From the NCBI GenBank assembly GCA_964023275.1, contig OZ029921.1:30767230-30831229 (forward strand): a DNA stretch of 64,000 nt. Direction: 5' to 3'. Of this stretch, positions 58,753-64,000 are shown piece after piece. The notes beneath the pieces are model-generated. The model saw only the letters and a list, made by a program, of their open reading frames with translations, was not told the origin of the DNA and ran no database searches. How positions within the stretch are numbered: the first letter of the stretch is position 1; each line of letters begins with the position of its first letter. The DNA comes from Norana najaformis (Eukaryota > Annelida > Clitellata > Crassiclitellata > Hormogastridae). The position numbers were made by a program, and so were the translations under genes.

Positions 58753-61284
58753 TCAGTTACAGTTAGCCGTACTGTTGTATTTAGCTGCATGCCGGACTTC
58801 CAGTTGGTCTGCTTTTTCCAGGGCTAATACTTCAACGGCTGTTGACTTTTCCATGCGGCTGTTTGCTTGACGTGATAATTCGTTGGCCTGGCGCAGTGTT
58901 GCTGTCTCGACTCTGATTGTCGTTTCAGTACTGTCACTGGCCAAGTCTTTGCTTTGCCGAGCGCTGTTCCGACATGGAATAGGTGGCAGAACCTTAGGTT
59001 TTTTGCTCAGAGGCTTTGGCTTTGTTGCCGACTGACTTTTAGTTGCAGTTAAAAATGGAGAGGGATCTGGGATGACTTCGTCAAGAGAACTGGCCCTATG
59101 ACCGGACAGCGGACGGTTCACGATAGGCGACTTTGTCATCACGTCGCTGTTCAGCTTCTCACTTGCTGGTGTTTTTATATTCGTCCGACGACGCAGTTTT
59201 GGTGCTGCATCTTTTGGTGGTACAGGAGTGGAGGCACAGCTGCCTCGTCCTTTCAACGAGTAAGATGAACTTTCTCTCGACGAAAGAGATGACGAACTCT
59301 TTTCCAGATCATCTTTTGCCAGTGTAAAACTATCTTCACTGCCGACCAAAGAACCAGAGCTGGCAACTGACTTTTTAACTCTGCTTCGCAACAGATACGA
59401 AACTGCTGGGCCACTTGAAGACGCTACCTCGGTTTTGTTCAGTGGAGAACTACTTTTCTCGCCTGTAACTGAAACACGTGATTCGTTAGAAGTGGCCTTT
59501 TCCGTAGATTTAGAGAAAGAACTAGTATCAGCAGGAAAGTTGACACTAGCCGCATGCTTGCTTTCTGCCTGTTTTACTTTCAAGGAACGTAATTCAGCCA
59601 TTAAGTCCGAAATGGTTTGCGCTTTGTTTTTTAGCTCCAGTTCAAGAGACGAAATTTGTCGTGTTTTCATCTTCAATTCAAATTCTTTTTCATTTTCAAG
59701 TGCTCTAAATTTCTTCTGCATCGTTTCTAATTCAGAGTTCTTAATCGTCAAGTCTTTCTTCAAGTCCCGGCTTTTCTTCTTCTCCAGCATCAGCTCCTGT
59801 TCAAGTTTGGAAGCTTGCAAATGATCACTGCCATCTGAAACACAAATACAACTAATCATAGAAATTTTAAAACTTGCTACTACTGGTTCTTTTGCTTAGA
59901 AACAATAAATAAAGTTTAAACTTTCATGTGCTACCACAAAATTTAAAATAATATGCCTATGTTGCAAAAGTACTGCACTTACTACAGGAACCATGAGAAT
60001 GGTATCAGCGTTCTTAGCCAGACCCCAAACAGCTGTCAAGAGTATGCAGTACATAAATTATACAGTACTAGAACAATGCCATTTTAGTGCAGTTTTCTTC
60101 ACAGAGAATTTTTTAATGTTGTCTTTAAATGGCAGCTAAATCTGCTAAGAAAAAGTGCATCAAAGAAACTAACCGTCATATGCCAAGTTACCCATGGCCA
60201 GTTGGAAAGACAGTTCTGCAACAACAATCAAACACTCAGACTTTAGAAATGCAATGCCTTTATTTGATTTCATCCAATATCTCCAGTCACAGAGTTAATG
60301 TCTTCCAAATTACACTAATGATCCTTTCCACCTGAAGTCCAGATTATAGTTGCCAACCGCATCCACAAAGGTTAAGCATCTAGGTACTTTAATGGCTGCA
60401 AGTGCATTCTACAGACACTCATCCCTCATAAATTCACTGAAACACGGGCAGGGTCGACGCCATAGAAAACCATTTACATTTACCTGGTCAAATTCTCATT
60501 CAGCATTCCATGGGCAGTTGTTTGTCCCATCCTTCCAAAGTAAGACTTGCAGTCTGAAAAGTTCAGAAGATTGCAAGGCCAAATTTGGTGTCCTTAGCCT
60601 TATGATGTCTAGCATTGGCCTTGTGGTACTTGGCCTCGAGTCTTATGATCTGTGACTCTGGACCTTGAGCATAACTGTTTGCATTTCTGTTGCTTACTCA
60701 CCTCACGTGACACTGCTGTATCCTACAGCAGTAGGATTACAGCACGTACAATGCCTTGTTTAAAGAAACAAGGCAGTGATATACAAATCAGAAGAGAGAA
60801 TGGAGGACTGCTTCCCTCAAGCAAATTTGCAAGTATGGGTTCAAGAGGGCTACAGTGCTGGATGACTTAGGGCTCCAGTGACAAGCCTAGCTATTGCAGA
60901 ACTGAAATTCCAAGTCTGTTTTATATAACCTTTTATGGTTATTTCAAACTTTGTGATGTTTATTTGCCACTTTGTTTTAAGTACGCTATTCTTGCATGCA
61001 ATAACTATGAAGGTTAATGATGCAATGAATCTGGGATGCTAAAACGATATTGGTAAAATGCGTAAATAATTTGGGACACTAAAACCATAAATGACTTACT
61101 AAAATACATATAGAAGTTTACTAAGTTTAAGTGCAGTGCAAAGCAACATGAATTTCCTTTATTCACCTGTACATTTCTTCTGTAACTTGGCAATTTCTTC
61201 ATGAAGAGCTTTCAGCGTTTTTGCATGTTCCTGTTGAATGAAGAGAACTGAGCTCTCAAGATTTGTTCTCACCGAAGCCGCCAT
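58753..61284 (-). CDS. CCDC92: Coiled-coil domain protein 92, complete (2 exons)
   Basis: CCDC92 is a centriole- and cilium-associated coiled-coil protein in vertebrates. Exon 1 is 61284-61167 and exon 2 is 59834-58753: 1200 nt, 399 residues, in phase. Exon 1 carries the family signature: NLESSVLFIQQEHAKTLKAL, then HEEIAKLQKKCT. Exon 2 continues the coiled coil (LEQELMLEKKKSRDLKKDL, LENEKEFELKMKTRQISSL). A Ser/Thr/Lys-rich linker follows, then the short conserved box DEVIPDPSPFLTATKS (human CCDC92 has MPDPTPFL) and PKVLPPIPCR. These C-terminal boxes separate it from generic coiled coils. The start is the first ATG (MAASVRTNLESS), close to the human start context. The intron holds a family C SINE remnant. 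Confidence 0.92.
60375..60482 (+). repeat. Family C SINE fragment in CCDC92 intron
   Basis: CTCATAAATTCACTGAAACA, CGGGCAGGGTCGACGCCATA and GAAAACCATTTACATTTACC match the family C core and following segment. Confidence 0.6.
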
Positions 61285-62234
61285 CTATTAAACAAAAAAT
61301 ACTACTCTTTTCAATGTCACGAAATTCAACAAAAAACTGTACAGACTTAAATGACCTCTTTCCTGGCTGACGACCCATGCATATTTGCTGTACTTACCGT
61401 TGTAAGACCACACAGTCGCCGGACCAGACAGATCGCAGCTCAGGTGCAGGCTTGGTCTTGATAAATATTTAAGTCTCGCCCGGGATAAATCATCTCTCAA
61501 TGACGGATGTACACCGCCAGTCTCCAAACGTACATTTTAAATGCCCAGCATCAGAAACTAATGACAAATGTACCGAAACAAACAAACCTATGCACCAGAG
61601 GCAAAATAGTAACGCCCTTAATCGAAATAACCCGTCTTTTGTGCGTCGCAGTTTCGTAGCCAGTAGTTGTTTGTTTGTCTTCTACGCAATAAAAAATCGG
61701 TTTTTAATCTTAAAACGCTGCTTCGTGTTTCTTTCTTCTCCCGAAAAACTGAAGACATCACAGTCGCCAGGGATCTTGGGAAATTATTCAGTTTTTCACA
61801 GCAACGCAGAGCACGAATTTCGTTCTGGTAAACGAAACATCGCATAATAATAAGGCTTCGCTGATATGCGCTATAGATGACGCACAGAAGCTGTCTGCGG
61901 GCTAAAATATTGCATACGCTTATGACGAAATCAAAGTAATTCAGCATTCATTTAGCGCCTGGATATAGCTGGGCCAAAAAACCAGCTTATTCCCAGGTTC
62001 CCAGTCATGGCAAAATCGATTTTAAGGCAGTATATGACTTGGTCAATTGCGAATGAATTCGGCCATTTTGTTGTTGTTGATTTATTGCTTCAGTATACGC
62101 GAGTACTACTGTAGCTCCTATCATCTCAGATTTACTGCATTTCGGACCGTATTTTTTGCATGTTATCGTGACCTTCTGCGTCTGGAATGGTCCACCCACA
62201 GAGGGGGGACAGGATTCCAGCAGGGCAGTTAGGC

Positions 62235-62475
62235 CTGAAACCTACAGACCTACTGGCCTAGTTAGCTACATCGGTAAGCGCGTACGCCAAGGAAGCCTCG
62301 GTGCGTGAGGATCCCAGGTTCGCGTCCCGGTCGTGGCTTATTTCAGAGATTTGAATCTCGGGCTAGTACGGTCCGTGCGCGGGGACCTTAAATGGCGTGT
62401 AGCGGTGGTAAAGGATCTCACCCGTGCGCGGGTGGAATCCATATGGTCGCTTTAGAAAAACCGTGTACAATTTAC
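62235..62475 (+). repeat. tRNA-derived SINE, family C, full head and core
   Basis: TAGCTACATCGGTAAGCG gives an A-box-like start. GCGTGAGGATCCCAGGTTCG contains the B box (GGTTCGCGTCC). GGCTAGTACGGTCCGTGC, GGGGACCTTAAATGGCGTG and GGTAAAGGATCTCACCC follow, then the GTCGCTTTAGAAAAACCG segment. It is the best copy in the window for defining the family. Confidence 0.8.
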
Positions 62476-62824
62476 AATTTTTTACCTATGTACGCCATCT
62501 ACGCCGGGAAATCTTGGATTCGGTGGAGGAAGGGCGAAGAGAGTCTACAAATTTCTGTTTACAATTACAGAACGGCACGTATCTGTTCCGTCCCAGAAGA
62601 TTTTTTCTTACCCAGCATTTATTCCTTTAGCACCTCATCTACGAGCTCAGTAATTTGTGATTATAATCACGTCATTTGACCGTAATATTCTTTCAAAAAA
62701 CTTCCATTAAGTCCCTCCATAGAATTGTCACTTGACCTCGGGTGAATGCAATGGCGTACGTGTTATTATTATAATCTAATATAGCAACCGACTGATGCCT
62801 TGTGCATTCATTCATTCAGAGTTT

Positions 62825-63240
62825 TAATATTGAGCCCCTTCAAGATATGTACCCAAAGGTCTCTCAACCCAGTGATACAGGACATTTTCCAAGTATCTGT
62901 GGAAGATACATGCAGCATCCCTGGTTAAGTGAACACGCAGATCTAAAGAATTAATAGCTTTCCAGGTAGATGGCCTAAAAACTTAAAGGTGCGACGCTGC
63001 ATTGCTGAAGTGTCTGCTAAAGAAACAAGTTCACCTCGGGTCACTGAGAAAAGATTTCTATGGCCAGCCAAACCAAACACGGGGAACAAAGCTCAGGCAA
63101 GTAGGCAGGCACATCCCCCAACAATCCAGACCAACACTGAAAACGTCAATCGACCGTAAAACCGGCAGCCAATGAAGTATATCACATAAAACGCGTGATG
63201 CACATCATTGCACTGTGGAAGTCATCATGTTAGATTTTCT
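62825..63240 (-). mobile_element. Decayed LINE ORF2 C-terminal region
   Basis: On the minus strand, about 63045-62970 reads VTRGELVSLADTSAMQRRTF, then KFLGH. This matches the RT C-terminal pattern GELVVPR...MQRRAFSVVGP of a widespread marine-invertebrate LINE group. Upstream, a LHWLPV-like block is recognisable near 63170. The frame has several interruptions and the element is long dead. Confidence 0.65.
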
Positions 63241-63594
63241 CGACAGCACACCAACACCTATCTACATAATCCAGCTGATAGCAGATCAGTCCACTGAGAC
63301 TAGACAAAAAGGGTAAAACAACCTAAACAGGACCAATACTAGCTAACATTTTATGCAGATGTGCTTATCAACTATGGCATTTACATTACATGTAAATGGC
63401 AAAGCAAATTCAAGAAAAACGTGGTCTGCAGTAACGTAAAATATCTCCCAGGATTTCAACATATGCAATTAAAATTTATGATTATAATTAAACAAAATTG
63501 TAACAGAGAAGAAATGATCAACAGTTATGATGTTTATGATAAGTCATTTATTTTCAAAAGTATTCTCAAGCACTCTCAAGCTAAAACTTCTGCT

Positions 63595-63756
63595 TCATTC
63601 TGAAGCCACGGTCAGTTTAATATGTGTCCTCGGTTTGCGAGTTCTCTGTGGTCGATGTGACTCGTGGTTAACTGTCCACGGTCCAAGGCTGTCATTGGCA
63701 TAGAAATCCATTGGATACTGATCCTGGTAGGGAACTACTTGCAGCGACACAGACAG
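63595..63756 (-). CDS. Last coding exon of an unrecognised gene (continues right)
   Basis: Read on the minus strand, a TTTGTTTCAG acceptor opens an exon in phase 0 of 54 codons, including the stop at 63597-63595. It begins [16 protein letters not shown] and ends in a basic stretch, [21 protein letters not shown] do not recognise the family. The clean acceptor and the sensible basic C-terminus support a real exon, but no upstream exon is visible before the window ends. Confidence 0.45.
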   Translation of the reverse strand: MSVSLQVVPYQDQYPMDFYANDSLGPWTVNHESHRPQRTRKPRTHIKLTVASE

Positions 63757-64000
63757 CTGAAACAAATCCACTATTTTAATTTGATTTATAATTTACACAG
63801 ACAATATAATATAATCTCTTTCCAGTTATCTGAGCATTAGCTGCTTACAGCTGAACTTGTTTGAATGAACTTTACCACTTAGGCTAGTGAGTGCAGTGCT
63901 TTTGAAAGGTTATTCATTACTACACATGTACTACATTAAGTGTCTAGACACCTAGACACACAAATATATATATGTACTGTATGGAAATTACATACATACA

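Larger units (their letters stand above)
61285..63594. other. Spacer right of CCDC92
   Basis: It should contain the CCDC92 promoter (61285 onward) and the 3' region of the rightmost gene. It holds a family C SINE and a decayed LINE, listed separately, and a weak family D-like piece at 61955-62005. No other gene is supported. Confidence 0.5.

Noticed and set aside
61500-61847. A 115-codon plus-strand frame upstream of CCDC92
   Set aside because: Lies in the likely CCDC92 promoter and 5' region, with no domain, splice or composition support.
1-64000. LTR retrovirus, Polinton, CRISPR array, operon or toxin-antitoxin content
   Set aside because: No long direct terminal repeats, capsid, integrase or polymerase frames, regular spacer arrays, or prokaryotic gene spacing were seen.

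Overview
The window is AT-rich nuclear DNA from an animal. It has multi-exon genes with mostly GT-AG introns of a few hundred to about a thousand bases, long 3' regions, and many tRNA-derived SINEs, non-LTR retrotransposon tails and hAT-type DNA transposon remnants. The gene set (IARS2, a PDZ-less LAP protein, KLHL18, an ERICH6/FAM194 protein, CCDC92) is metazoan. Copy-to-copy SINE divergence and intron sizes suggest a non-vertebrate, but I cannot fix the phylum. I see no bacterial, plasmid, phage or CRISPR content and no LTR or viral element.

Layout, left to right. 143-5096 (+) is the 3' part of a mitochondrial-type isoleucyl-tRNA synthetase gene, eight exons ending in a zinc-binding C-terminus. 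6444-8885 (-) is an intronless receptor-like protein: signal peptide, leucine-rich repeats, fibronectin III, one membrane helix, and a tail with two YEEI tyrosine motifs. 8886-13371 is a repeat-bearing spacer that probably holds the promoter of the next gene. 13372-26253 (+) is a 17-exon LAP-family (Erbin/Densin/LANO-like) scaffold of about 1026 residues with no PDZ domain. One of its introns carries a transposon inside a transposon inside a SINE. 27475-29364 (-) is an intronless type II membrane glycosyltransferase with two GT32-like halves, the first lacking the DXD metal site. 29365-34021 is spacer with a 12-bp minisatellite. 34022-41716 (-) is a complete ten-exon KLHL18 (about 568 residues). 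44317-54940 (+) is a complete 13-exon ERICH6-like FAM194-domain gene (about 720 residues). 58753-61284 (-) is a two-exon CCDC92. 63595-63756 (-) is the last coding exon of a gene that continues to the right.

The genes do not form one pathway. ERICH6-like and CCDC92 are close neighbours, and KLHL18 and the LAP scaffold are general cell-biology genes (cullin-3 ubiquitylation, cell polarity). The exon models were checked by reading-frame phase: LAP, KLHL18, ERICH6-like and CCDC92 each sum to a multiple of three, and IARS2 exons are in phase throughout. Four of roughly 45 introns appear to use GC instead of GT donors. The most interesting items are the tandem GT32 protein with an inactivated first domain, the tandem YEEI receptor tail, the nested hAT insertions with intact 8-bp target duplications, the PDZ-less LAP protein, and the GC-AG introns. 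I did not find a convincing new multi-gene system.
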